A DNA stretch of 9,454 nt from an uncultured Collinsella sp. (GCA_902482615.1 CABTAA010000051.1:1-9454); one strand, 5' to 3'. Shown: positions 1 to 5,987, counted from the stretch's first letter. Numbers and translations: made by a program. The notes: generated from the sequence alone by a model not told the origin.

Positions 1-1297
1 GGGCGCGCAGCTCGTCGTTGTAGATGACGCGGCCGCGGGCAAAATCGACCTCGAGCATCTGGCCCGGTCCCAGGCAGCCGCTCGTCAGGATGTTCTCGGG
101 GCTCACCTCGGTGGTGCCTACCTCGCTCGCCAGCATAAAGCGGCCGTCGCGCGTCACATAGTAGCGGGCGGGGCGTAGGCCATTACGGTCGAGGGCGGCA
201 CCCAGGGTACGGCCGTCGGTAAAGGCGATAGCGGCAGGACCGTCCCACGGCTCCATGAGCATGGACTGGTAGGCGTCGTAGGCGCGGCGCTCCTCACTCA
301 GGCTATCGTTGTGGTCCCACGGCTCGGGCAGCAACATGGACGCGGCACGCGTGAGCGGACGACCGTTCATGACCAAAAACTCAAGCACGTTGTCCAGAAT
401 CGCGGAATCGGAGCCCTCGCGGTTGATGATGGGCATCACGCGCTCAAGATCATGCTGCAGCACGGGGCTGTACAGGTTGGGCTCGCGGGCGCGGATCCAG
501 TTGACGTTGCCCTTGAGGGTGTTGATCTCGCCGTTATGGATGATAAAACGGTTGGGGTGCGCGCGTTCCCAGCTGGGCGTGGTGTTGGTGGAGTAGCGCG
601 AGTGGACGAGCGCCACGGCCGTCTTGACGGCGGCGTCGTTGAGATCGATGAAGAAGCGGCGCATCTGCGTGGCGACCAGCATGCCCTTGTACACGATGGT
701 GCGCGAGCTCATGGAGCACACGTAGAAGATCTTGTCGCGCAGGGCAAACTCGGCGTCGGCCTTTTTCTCGATGGTGCGGCGGCACACGTATAGGCGGCGC
801 TCAAAGGCATCACCGGCGGGTGTGTCGTCCGGACGGCCCAGGAAGGCCTGCAGGATGGTAGGCATGCAGGCGCGGGCCGTCTCGCCCAGGTCGTGCGGGT
901 CGACCGGCACCTCACGCCAAAAGAGCAGCGGAACGCCGGCTTCGGCGCAGCCCTCCTCAAACACGCGACGGGCATCCTCTACGCCCTTGCCGTCCTGCGG
1001 GAAGAACAGCATGGCCACGCCATAGTCGCCCTCTGCCGGCAGAATCTGGCCGCACTTTTGAGCCTCTTTGCGGAAAAAGTGATGCGGAACCTGGAACAGG
1101 ATGCCGGCGCCGTCGCCGGTGTTCTTCTCGAGTCCCGTACCGCCGCGGTGCTCCAAGTTGACCAGAATGGACAGCGCGTCGTCCAGAATCTGGTGATGGC
1201 GCTCACCGTTGATATCGGCAAGCGCGCCGATGCCACACGCATCGTGATCGAATTCGGGGCGATAAAGGCCCTGCTGCTGAGCGGAATCTGCCTGCAT
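1..1297 (-). CDS. gltB: Glutamate synthase large subunit, N-terminal part (cut by window edge)
   Basis: This is the start of the large subunit of glutamate synthase, which transfers the amide nitrogen of glutamine to 2-oxoglutarate to make glutamate in the cytoplasm. The 432 visible codons cover the class II (Ntn-type) glutamine amidotransferase domain. The start is fixed by GGGGAGG six bases before the ATG. A CGVG motif puts the catalytic cysteine at residue 21, so a propeptide of about 20 residues should be removed to expose it. Further family signatures follow: EHRGGTGLEKNTGDGAG near residue 50, HSRYSTNT-PSW near 235 and HNGEINTLKGN at 254-264. The synthase barrel and the Fe-S and FMN regions lie beyond the left edge. 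The upstream region holds a symmetric GTTTC/GAAAC site that could carry nitrogen control. The assignment is secure from the motifs. Whether a small subunit gene follows cannot be seen. Confidence 0.96.
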   Translation of the reverse strand, partial: MQADSAQQQGLYRPEFDHDACGIGALADINGERHHQILDDALSILVNLEHRGGTGLEKNTGDGAGILFQVPHHFFRKEAQKCGQILPAEGDYGVAMLFFPQDGKGVEDARRVFEEGCAEAGVPLLFWREVPVDPHDLGETARACMPTILQAFLGRPDDTPAGDAFERRLYVCRRTIEKKADAEFALRDKIFYVCSMSSRTIVYKGMLVATQMRRFFIDLNDAAVKTAVALVHSRYSTNTTPSWERAHPNRFIIHNGEINTLKGNVNWIRAREPNLYSPVLQHDLERVMPIINREGSDSAILDNVLEFLVMNGRPLTRAASMLLPEPWDHNDSLSEERRAYDAYQSMLMEPWDGPAAIAFTDGRTLGAALDRNGLRPARYYVTRDGRFMLASEVGTTEVSPENILTSGCLGPGQMLEVDFARGRVIYNDELRA

Positions 1298-1365
1298 CGC
1301 GATCCTCCCCTAGATATTAGACAGTCAGTTGAATAGGCATACTAGGAGCATCGCCGGCCCGTTGT

Positions 1366-1397
1366 GTTTCCCGCCCGTTTCGAAACAATCGCGTAAC
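1366..1397. promoter_or_regulatory. Candidate operator upstream of gltB (symmetric GTTTC/GAAAC half-sites)
   Basis: On the plus strand the order is GTTTC, six bases, GTTTC, directly GAAAC, six bases, GTAAC. The 32-base site is symmetric, has half-sites at 11-base (one helical turn) spacing, and centres on the perfect palindrome GTTTCGAAAC. It ends 69 bases before the gltB start codon. The half-site spelling and n6 spacing recall the GTnAC-n6-GaAAC sites described for actinobacterial GlnR, but the central half-sites abut. The regulator is therefore inferred, not shown. Confidence 0.35.
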
Positions 1398-1480
1398 GCA
1401 CGCCCTACGAGTGGACACCGCCGACCTCAAGACGACAACAAGGGCCCCAAGTTCGACCTGTAAACTCACCGCTTCAAACA

Positions 1481-1695
1481 TCTCAATCTGTAACAGGAGG
1501 AGCCGATTTTGGCGCTTAGATGTTACAGGTTGAGATTTTCTGCAGGACAGTTTTGGTTTGTCTCGATCTGTAACACGAAGGGTCAGTTTTGGCGGTCAGC
1601 TGTTACAGATCGAGATTTTCCATAGGACCATTTCTTCCTGTCTTGATCTGTAACACCTAGACCCAATTTCCATCCCCAGTTGTTACAGATCAAGA
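1481..1695. repeat. Array of three palindromic units with exact 80-base period
   Basis: Three units start at 1481, 1561 and 1641. Each has a 15-base left arm ending ATCTGTAACA, a 25-base spacer and a 15-base right arm starting TGTTACAG. Arms therefore alternate in orientation every 40 bases, and the spacers within and between units are all 25 bases. Stems 2 and 3 are perfect; stem 1 has one G-U type mismatch. Arm positions 4 and 5 read CA, CG and TG in units 1 to 3, and the opposite arm changes to match. The inner spacers of units 1 and 3-like units share a C(A/G)(A/G)TTTTGG core at offset 9-17. The linkers after units 1 and 2 both begin TTTTC. This looks like a diverged tandem array of a hairpin element. 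Its function is unknown. Confidence 0.9.
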
Positions 1696-1742
1696 CATTT
1701 CGGCAATCCCCTTTCACCGTCCCATTCAAATACAACAATTTT

Positions 1743-1782
1743 GTTAGTCATGGTTAACTTTTTGGCCTAAAACGGGTATCCT
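1743..1782 (+). promoter_or_regulatory. Candidate mntH promoter with overlapping quasi-palindromic operator
   Basis: A -35-like TTAACT (1754-1759) and a -10-like TATCCT (1777-1782) are 17 bases apart, which would start transcription about 30 bases before the mntH ATG. The 16-base quasi-palindrome GTTAGTCATGGTTAAC (1743-1758; 12 of 16 positions symmetric) overlaps the -35 element. A repressor bound there would block transcription. Metal control by a DtxR/MntR-type regulator is a reasonable guess for an Nramp gene, but the site is not a clean match to the classical DtxR box. Confidence 0.4.
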
Positions 1783-1818
1783 TTGCGGCGTCAAACAAAC
1801 GGCACGCAGGAGCTCACC

Positions 1819-3075
1819 ATGCTCAACCATCTCAAACAACACTTTGGCTCGCACCGCACCGGAGGCCACGGAGGTCTGGATATCGCCCGGCATATCGGCC
1901 CCGGGCTGCTCGTGACCGTCGGCTTTATCGATCCGGGCAACTGGGCCTCCAACATGGCCGCCGGCTCGCAGTTTGGCTACGCGCTGCTGTGGACCGTCAC
2001 GCTGTCCACGATCATGCTCATCGTGCTGCAGCACAACGCGGCGCACTTGGGCATCGCCACGGGCACCTGTCTTGCCGAGGCCACGACACGCTACCTCCCC
2101 CGCATCGTGGGACGCGCGGTACTCGCCAGTGCCTACCTCGCGACCATCGCCACCGCCATGGCCGAGATCCTGGGCGGCGCGATTGCGCTCCAGATGCTCT
2201 TTGGACTACCCGTGCGTGCCGGCTGCGTCATCGTGGCAGCAGTATCGATGGCGATGCTCATGACGAGCTCCTACAAGCGTGCCGAACGCTGGATCATCGC
2301 CTTCGTAGGCGTGGTAGGACTCTCGTTTTTGGCCGAGCTTGCACTAGTCAAGGTCGACTGGCCGCAAGCCGCCGCAAGCTGGATCACGCCCAGTATGCCC
2401 ACTGGCTCTGCCGCGATTATCGTGAGTGTCCTGGGTGCGGTCGTTATGCCACACAACCTTTTTCTGCACTCCGAGGTCATCCAATCCATGCACTTCGAAG
2501 GCCAAGGCGAGCAGGTTATCGAAGAGCGTCTGCGCTACGAGCTCTTCGACACGCTCTTTTCGATGGGCGTGGGCTGGGCAATCAACTCGGCCATGGTCAT
2601 CCTGGCCGCAACGACCTTCTTTGCGCACGGCATTGTCGTAGACGACCTCGCCGTCGCAGCGGCCACGCTCTCCCCCATCTTGGGCCCGGCGAGCTCGACC
2701 ATCCTTGCGGTGGCGTTGCTGTTTGCGGGCCTCTCGAGTAGCGTGACGGCGGGCATGGCGGCAGGCACCATCACCGCGGGCATGTTCGACGAGGAATACG
2801 ACATCCACGACCGACATTCCTCGATCGGGGTGGCGGCCTGTTTCGTCGGCGCAGTGACGGCGTGCCTGGTCGTCCCAAATCCTTTTGAAGGTCTCATCTG
2901 GAGTCAGGCATTGTTGTCGCTTCAGCTGCCAATTACGGTCTTTGTGCTCATACGGCTCACCAGCTCACGCCGCGTCATGGGCAAATACGCCAACTCGCGC
3001 CCGCTCAACGCGCTGCTCGTAGGGATCGGCGTCATCGTGACGATTCTCGACATCGTGCTGCTAACGGGGATGTAA
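1819..3075 (+). CDS. mntH: Nramp-family divalent metal (Mn2+/Fe2+) transporter
   Basis: This 418-residue polytopic membrane protein belongs to the Nramp (SLC11/MntH) family, which imports Mn2+ or Fe2+ with protons across the cytoplasmic membrane. The signature DPGN lies at residues 38-41 in the first membrane segment. AVVMPHN at 207-213 lies in the sixth, supplying the metal-ligating methionine M210. These residues are intact, which argues for a real Mn/Fe transporter and not one of the Mg- or Al-specific relatives. About eleven hydrophobic segments fit the family fold. The ATG at 1819 is preferred over an earlier in-frame start at 1783 because AGGAG lies seven bases before it. The gene stands alone on the plus strand between palindromic repeats. 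A promoter and candidate operator lie directly upstream. Mn versus Fe preference cannot be told from sequence. Confidence 0.94.
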   Translation: MLNHLKQHFGSHRTGGHGGLDIARHIGPGLLVTVGFIDPGNWASNMAAGSQFGYALLWTVTLSTIMLIVLQHNAAHLGIATGTCLAEATTRYLPRIVGRAVLASAYLATIATAMAEILGGAIALQMLFGLPVRAGCVIVAAVSMAMLMTSSYKRAERWIIAFVGVVGLSFLAELALVKVDWPQAAASWITPSMPTGSAAIIVSVLGAVVMPHNLFLHSEVIQSMHFEGQGEQVIEERLRYELFDTLFSMGVGWAINSAMVILAATTFFAHGIVVDDLAVAAATLSPILGPASSTILAVALLFAGLSSSVTAGMAAGTITAGMFDEEYDIHDRHSSIGVAACFVGAVTACLVVPNPFEGLIWSQALLSLQLPITVFVLIRLTSSRRVMGKYANSRPLNALLVGIGVIVTILDIVLLTGM

Positions 3076-3105
3076 TTGGGATGGCGTGACTGTCCAGATG
3101 TAACG

Positions 3106-3145
3106 TCTTAATCTGTAACACGTGAGACCGTTTTAAACCGTCAGA
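3106..3145 (+). repeat. Decayed fourth copy of the palindromic unit
   Basis: A left arm (TCTTAATCTGTAACA, 3106-3120) is followed by 25 bases that carry the same inner core (CGTTTTAAA at offset 9-17) as the units upstream of mntH. The right arm expected at 3146-3160 is lost or rearranged, although an A/T-rich ATAAATCAAAAG remnant lies there. It starts 30 bases after the mntH stop codon, so mntH is flanked by members of the same repeat family. Confidence 0.7.
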
Positions 3146-3149
3146 TAAA

Positions 3150-3187
3150 TCAAAAGGGCCCCGGCCGAGAATTCGACCGGGGCCCTT
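3150..3187 (-). terminator. GC-rich hairpin, probable terminator between convergent genes
   Basis: A perfect 11-base-pair stem, AAGGGCCCCGG (3154-3164) with CCGGGGCCCTT (3177-3187), closes a 12-base loop between the convergent mntH and rubredoxin genes. Reading the minus strand, the stem is followed by TTGATTT, so it best serves the rubredoxin transcript. The plus-strand side has no U-tract, though the strong stem may still stop mntH transcripts. Confidence 0.7.
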
Positions 3188-3226
3188 GGACAGAGCTATG
3201 TTCGGCTTTCGCCGTGTGTCTACGAG

Positions 3227-3370
3227 CTACTCCTCGACAAGCTCAAACTGATCGGGACCGACGCCGCACACAGGGCACACGTAATCCTCGGGCAGCTCGG
3301 GCGTGTCGACCTCAACCTCGTAACCGCAAACAGTGCACACAAACTTATACGTCTTCTTTTCCTCAGCCAT
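3227..3370 (-). CDS. Small rubredoxin-like electron carrier (47 aa)
   Basis: A 47-residue protein of the rubredoxin type, which carries one electron on an iron held by four cysteines. The ligands are C12 and C15 (VCTVCGYE) and C32 and C35 (VCPVCGVG), followed by the typical GPDQFE ending. The start is supported by AGGAG upstream of the ATG. It is shorter than classical rubredoxins of 52-54 residues: only 16 residues separate the two cysteine pairs, against nearly 30 usually, closer to the rubredoxin domain of rubrerythrins. The acidic body suits docking to a redox partner. The flavin-reductase-like gene 88 bases upstream on the same strand is the obvious partner candidate. The gap holds its own AT-rich promoter, so the gene can be expressed separately. 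A role in oxygen or nitric oxide detoxification is inferred. Confidence 0.9.
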   Translation of the reverse strand: MAEEKKTYKFVCTVCGYEVEVDTPELPEDYVCPVCGVGPDQFELVEE

Positions 3371-3413
3371 GATGTTCTCCTCTCGAACGTGACTGCTGGT
3401 GTACTTACTTATT

Positions 3414-3441
3414 AGTATATATTCTCAATAATATAATGCAA
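3414..3441 (-). promoter_or_regulatory. Promoter of the rubredoxin-like gene
   Basis: On the minus strand TTGCAT (3436-3441) and TATACT (3414-3419) are separated by 16 bases, close to the standard vegetative consensus. The surrounding 60 bases are strikingly AT-rich for this genome. Initiation would fall near 3407, leaving a leader of about 37 bases with the ribosome binding site. Confidence 0.65.
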
Positions 3442-3458
3442 GTATTTTTAGAACATTT

Positions 3459-3962
3459 CTAGCCTTGATACGACGAGGCTTTGGGCGGCGTCTTGCCCTT
3501 TAGCACCTTGTAATAGTAGTCGTACGTCAGCGGCGTCTCGTCGCTCAGGCGCTCGGCATCCTCGACCTCGCCAATAAACAGCAGATGCGTGCCCACATCC
3601 ACAGTGTCGATCAAACGGCAGCTAAACAGGGCCGCAGCATGCTCGGGCACATAGGGCATGCCCAGAGCCGTCTCGCGGGTCTCGTATTTGGCAAACTTGT
3701 CATAATCGCTGCTGGTGCGGAACCCAAAGTTACCGATGTAGAGCATGTCGGCGGTCTGATCGATCACGGTCAGCGCGAACGCTTTGGCCGATGCGATGAC
3801 GCCCGAGGTGACATTGTCCTTGTTCACGGCAACCGAAATACGCGGCGACATGGACGTCACCTGCACCGCAGTGTTGATGACGCAGCCGGCGCGCAACCCG
3901 TCTGCCGCAGCGCTCACCACGTACAGACCGCTCGGCATGGTAAAGAACGCAGTTTTGTCCAT
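3459..3962 (-). CDS. Flavin-reductase-like (flavoredoxin-type) FMN-binding protein
   Basis: This 167-residue protein matches the flavin reductase-like, split-barrel FMN-binding family. Near the N terminus it has PSGLYVVSA (residues 10-18), then the INTAVQVTS-SPR stretch and SVAVNKDN, the arrangement known from flavoredoxins and from the N-terminal half of the high-molecular-weight rubredoxin of Moorella. The ATG at 3962 is chosen because AGGGGAG lies eight bases before it; an in-frame upstream extension to 4124 crosses a terminator and a hairpin and is not credible. The protein probably binds FMN and passes electrons from NAD(P)H to a partner. The rubredoxin-like gene downstream fits that role, giving as two genes what Moorella carries as one fusion. 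The electron donor and final acceptor cannot be read from the sequence. Confidence 0.88.
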   Translation of the reverse strand: MDKTAFFTMPSGLYVVSAAADGLRAGCVINTAVQVTSMSPRISVAVNKDNVTSGVIASAKAFALTVIDQTADMLYIGNFGFRTSSDYDKFAKYETRETALGMPYVPEHAAALFSCRLIDTVDVGTHLLFIGEVEDAERLSDETPLTYDYYYKVLKGKTPPKASSYQG

Positions 3963-4013
3963 AACGATCACTCCCCTAGCTCGGGCTGGAACCTCATGAA
4001 TGTATGTACCCAC

Positions 4014-4047
4014 AAAAAAGGCGGCACCCATAACGGACGCCGCCTTT
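4014..4047 (-). terminator. Rho-independent terminator after smpB
   Basis: On the minus strand the stem AAAGGCGGC / GCCGCCTTT (4039-4047 with 4017-4025) closes a 13-base loop and runs into TTTTTT (4014-4019). It ends the transcript that comes through smpB and the long hairpin at 4090-4156, and separates it from the flavin-reductase gene. Confidence 0.85.
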
Positions 4048-4089
4048 GAGACATATGTGTCAGAACAGTAAGAAAGATGAGACGCCCGC

Positions 4090-4156
4090 AGTTGCGGTGA
4101 AATAGGGACTGAATAGCCCCTCAAACAGGCAAAACAGTCCGTATCTCACCGCAACT
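4090..4156. repeat. Long imperfect hairpin between the smpB stop and its terminator
   Basis: Two 22-base arms (4090-4111 and 4135-4156) are complementary at 20 of 22 positions around a 23-base spacer. The arms contain TTGCGGTGA and its complement. The element sits 12 bases past the smpB stop and upstream of a separate terminator, so it would be transcribed within the smpB 3' untranslated region. It has no U-tract of its own. It resembles a small dispersed palindromic element in size and layout but shares no sequence with the array at 1481-1695. Confidence 0.8.
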
Positions 4157-4168
4157 TATATAGAGCGC

Positions 4169-4639
4169 CTACCGGTTGCGTTCCTTGAGGGCGCGGTCGA
4201 TCTCGCGTTGGACATCACGCTTGGCCATGTCCTCGCGCTTGTCGTAGAGCTTCTTGCCGCGACCCAGACCCAGCAGCAGCTTTACGCGGCCGTCGGTATT
4301 AAAGTAGAGCTCCAACGGAACCAGCGCATAACCACGGTTGCGAAGTTTGCCGTCAAGAAAGTCGATCTCCTTGCGGTGCAGCAGCAGACGACGCCGACGG
4401 TCGGGATCGCGATTCCACACGCCACCATGGCTATAAGGGTGGATATGCAGTCCGACGAGCCAGCACTCGCCGCCACGAATCAGCGCAAAAGTGTCAGTGA
4501 TCTGACAGGCGCGCTCGCGAATCGACTTGACCTCGGTGCCGCTCAGCTCAATACCGCACTCAAACGTCTCATCGATAAAGTACTCGTGATGTGCCGAGCG
4601 ATTCTTGGAAATGAGTTTGCGCTCGCGCTTACTGGGCAT
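4169..4639 (-). CDS. smpB: SsrA (tmRNA)-binding protein SmpB
   Basis: SmpB binds tmRNA and brings it to stalled ribosomes for trans-translation, which tags the unfinished protein and frees the ribosome. The 156 residues are a normal family length. Family features include a basic N terminus, HHEYFIDETFECGIELSGTEVKS near residues 17-40, and ALVPLELYFN followed by KLLLGLGRGKK. The basic C-terminal tail (KRDVQREIDRALKERNR) is the part that enters the empty mRNA channel. The ATG at 4639 is preceded by GGAGG. It lies inside the end of the upstream TPR gene, with which it overlaps by 11 bases, so translation of the two is probably coupled. No tmRNA gene is evident next to it here: the 3' region holds only a long hairpin and a terminator. 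The identification is secure. Confidence 0.96.
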   Translation of the reverse strand: MPSKRERKLISKNRSAHHEYFIDETFECGIELSGTEVKSIRERACQITDTFALIRGGECWLVGLHIHPYSHGGVWNRDPDRRRRLLLHRKEIDFLDGKLRNRGYALVPLELYFNTDGRVKLLLGLGRGKKLYDKREDMAKRDVQREIDRALKERNR

Positions 4640-5546
4640 CGCCGGCCTCCTTGGCGCCATCGGAACCCTTGCCCGTAGCTTCGCGCTTTGCCTTGCGCTC
4701 GGCATTGAGCTCGGCATCGCTCTCGCGCACCAGTTTAATAATCGCCGCGCAGGCCTCCTCGCCCACCAAGTCGCGAGCACGCACCGTCAGGCGCGTCGCC
4801 TCCTGCTTGTCGCCGTCGCTTGCAGCATCGGTCGCACACATGATCAGGCAGATGGCGATCTCGGCCGAAGGTGAGGTCGGCACGCCCTGTAGGGCGAGCT
4901 CACCCATCACGTGGTCGTCGCTCTCATCGGCGGCATCCGGATAGGTGGTATGGATCTTGTTGAGCAGGCGCGTCGTATGCGCATCGTTGGGCGCCAGGCG
5001 CAGCGCCAGACGCGCGCAGCCCACGGCAGCCGAAACGTTCTCGGTCTCGGGCTCCAAGAAGTACTGACCTAGATTGGAGTAAGCGCGGGCGGCGCACTTG
5101 CCATCGCTTGCACGCTCCAGCACCGAGAACGAGAGCGATGCCCATTCCTGCTTGTCCTCGAGAGCGCGGAACAGCTCGGCCAGATCCAGGCGGTAGTTGC
5201 AGTTCATGGGGTCCCAACGCACAGCCTGCATCAGGGCATTACGAGCGCTCACATAATCCTGCTGGCGAATGTAGGCAAACGCCATGTCAGAGTACAGGCG
5301 GTCAAACGGCACCTCGACCTGCACGAGCTCGCGCGGATCCTTCTCCACGCGGCGATAGGCCAAGCGCTCAAACTTGCTATCGAAGCTAAAGTATTGACGC
5401 TTCTCCTCCGTCTTGCACTCAGCATCAATATACTCCTCGGCGAGCTCCACCAGACGCTCCAGCAGCGGCGTCGCCGTAGCCAGGTCGCCCTGCGCCAGAT
5501 AGTTCTCGGCATACGTGATGTCTTGCAAGCTGATGGGCAGATCCAT
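4629..5546 (-). CDS. Tetratricopeptide-repeat protein upstream of smpB
   Basis: A 305-residue soluble protein with helical repeat character. TPR-like segments are visible around residues 10-40 (ENYLAQGDLATATPLLERL), 90-125 (AFAYIRQQDYVSARNALMQA), and further pairs to about 215 (ARAYSNLGQYFLEPET, LALRLAPNDAHTTRLL). The C-terminal 50 residues are charged and Lys/Glu/Ala-rich, probably flexible. There is no signal peptide or membrane segment, so a cytoplasmic scaffold role is likely. The ATG at 5546 is chosen over an earlier in-frame start at 5597 because GAGGAG lies five bases before it. The gene overlaps smpB by 11 bases and should be co-transcribed and co-translated with it. I do not recognise a specific function. 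A link to ribosome rescue is only suggested by the operon. Confidence 0.85.
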   Translation of the reverse strand: MDLPISLQDITYAENYLAQGDLATATPLLERLVELAEEYIDAECKTEEKRQYFSFDSKFERLAYRRVEKDPRELVQVEVPFDRLYSDMAFAYIRQQDYVSARNALMQAVRWDPMNCNYRLDLAELFRALEDKQEWASLSFSVLERASDGKCAARAYSNLGQYFLEPETENVSAAVGCARLALRLAPNDAHTTRLLNKIHTTYPDAADESDDHVMGELALQGVPTSPSAEIAICLIMCATDAASDGDKQEATRLTVRARDLVGEEACAAIIKLVRESDAELNAERKAKREATGKGSDGAKEAGDAQ

Positions 5547-5602
5547 GGCTACTCCTCGATCTGAGCGAAACACGGCAGGCGCCGTATATACGGTCAATAC
5601 AC

Positions 5603-5630
5603 AAAACCCGGGTCTCTTACGAGGCCCGGG
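5603..5630 (-). terminator. Rho-independent terminator of the tRNA operon
   Basis: On the minus strand CCCGGG-C-CTC, a GTAA loop, GAG-A-CCCGGG and then TTTT form a compact hairpin 10 bases after the CCA end of tRNA-Glu. It closes the two-tRNA transcript ahead of the TPR gene. Confidence 0.85.
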
Positions 5631-5640
5631 CGTTCAATTT

Positions 5641-5717
5641 TGGTAGCCCGTACCAGATTCGAACTGGTGATCTCCGCCTTGAGAGGGCGGCGTCCTAAAC
5701 CGCTAGACGAACGGGCC
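5641..5717 (-). tRNA. tRNA-Glu (anticodon CTC)
   Basis: On the minus strand a full cloverleaf can be drawn. The acceptor GGCCCGT pairs with ACGGGCT (first pair G-U). The anticodon stem CCGCC/GGCGG closes the loop CTCTCAA with anticodon CTC (codon GAG). The T arm is ACCAG-TTCGAAT-CTGGT, and the 3' CCA is encoded. It is the second gene of a tRNA pair, 17 bases after tRNA-Gln. Confidence 0.96.
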
Positions 5718-5734
5718 ATATGTAGCAAATGCAA

Positions 5735-5808
5735 TGGCTGGGATGGAGGGAGTCGAACCCCCATTGACGGAACCAGAATCCGCTGTCCTGCCATTAGACG
5801 ACATCCCA
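5735..5808 (-). tRNA. tRNA-Gln (anticodon CTG)
   Basis: On the minus strand the acceptor TGGGATG pairs with CATCCCA. The anticodon stem GCGGA/TCCGT closes the loop TTCTGGT with anticodon CTG (codon CAG). The T arm carries GTTCGAC, the discriminator base is G and CCA is encoded. The U1-A72 acceptor pair is typical of tRNA-Gln. It is the first gene of the pair, about 38 bases after the predicted transcription start. Confidence 0.96.
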
Positions 5809-5852
5809 ATGACTGCATCGCTGCGCTCGGCTGTGCCTTTGCGCAAGAAAGA

Positions 5853-5881
5853 AATATACGGGAAGTCTCGCCGTGACGCAA
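5853..5881 (-). promoter_or_regulatory. Promoter of the tRNA-Gln/tRNA-Glu operon
   Basis: On the minus strand TTGCGT (5876-5881) and TATATT (5853-5858) are separated by exactly 17 bases. The position, with a leader of about 38 bases before tRNA-Gln, suits a stable-RNA promoter. Just upstream (about 5886-5917), TTTGACT and AGTCAAA form a small inverted repeat of unknown meaning. Confidence 0.7.
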
Positions 5882-5987
5882 GCCCCAATTTTGACTTTTT
5901 TGAAATTCAGTCAAATACGGCCAACACGTGAAGGACCTGTGAAGCGCCAGCGACACGTACGGCGCCAAAGCCCGTAAAACATCCCAC

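Noticed and set aside
311..793. Plus-strand open reading frame of 160 codons
   Set aside because: It is the antisense shadow of gltB, whose motifs are unmistakable on the minus strand; it has no ribosome binding site or recognisable protein.
1451..1465. A further left arm of the array before unit 1
   Set aside because: Only 10 of 15 bases match and it lies 30, not 40, bases before unit 1, so it cannot be told from chance.
1481..1695. CRISPR array, because short repeats alternate with 25-base spacers
   Set aside because: The repeats are only 15 bases, alternate in orientation, and pair within units. The spacers share a common core instead of being unique, and no cas genes are nearby.
1989..2741. 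Plus-strand open reading frame of 250 codons
   Set aside because: It lies inside mntH in another frame, is rich in Arg/His/Pro as expected for a GC-rich shadow frame, and has no family features.
3963..4124. N-terminal extension of the flavin-reductase-like protein
   Set aside because: The extension would read through the smpB terminator and the long hairpin; a strong ribosome binding site precedes the ATG at 3962.
4048..4168. tmRNA (ssrA) gene next to smpB
   Set aside because: The stretch is too short, and no tRNA-like acceptor/T-arm or tag-coding segment was found; only the long hairpin is present.
5641..5808. Integration site of a mobile element at the tRNA pair
   Set aside because: No tyrosine integrase and no repeated tRNA 3' end were seen. 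The recombinase present is a small serine type and lies about 2 kb away.
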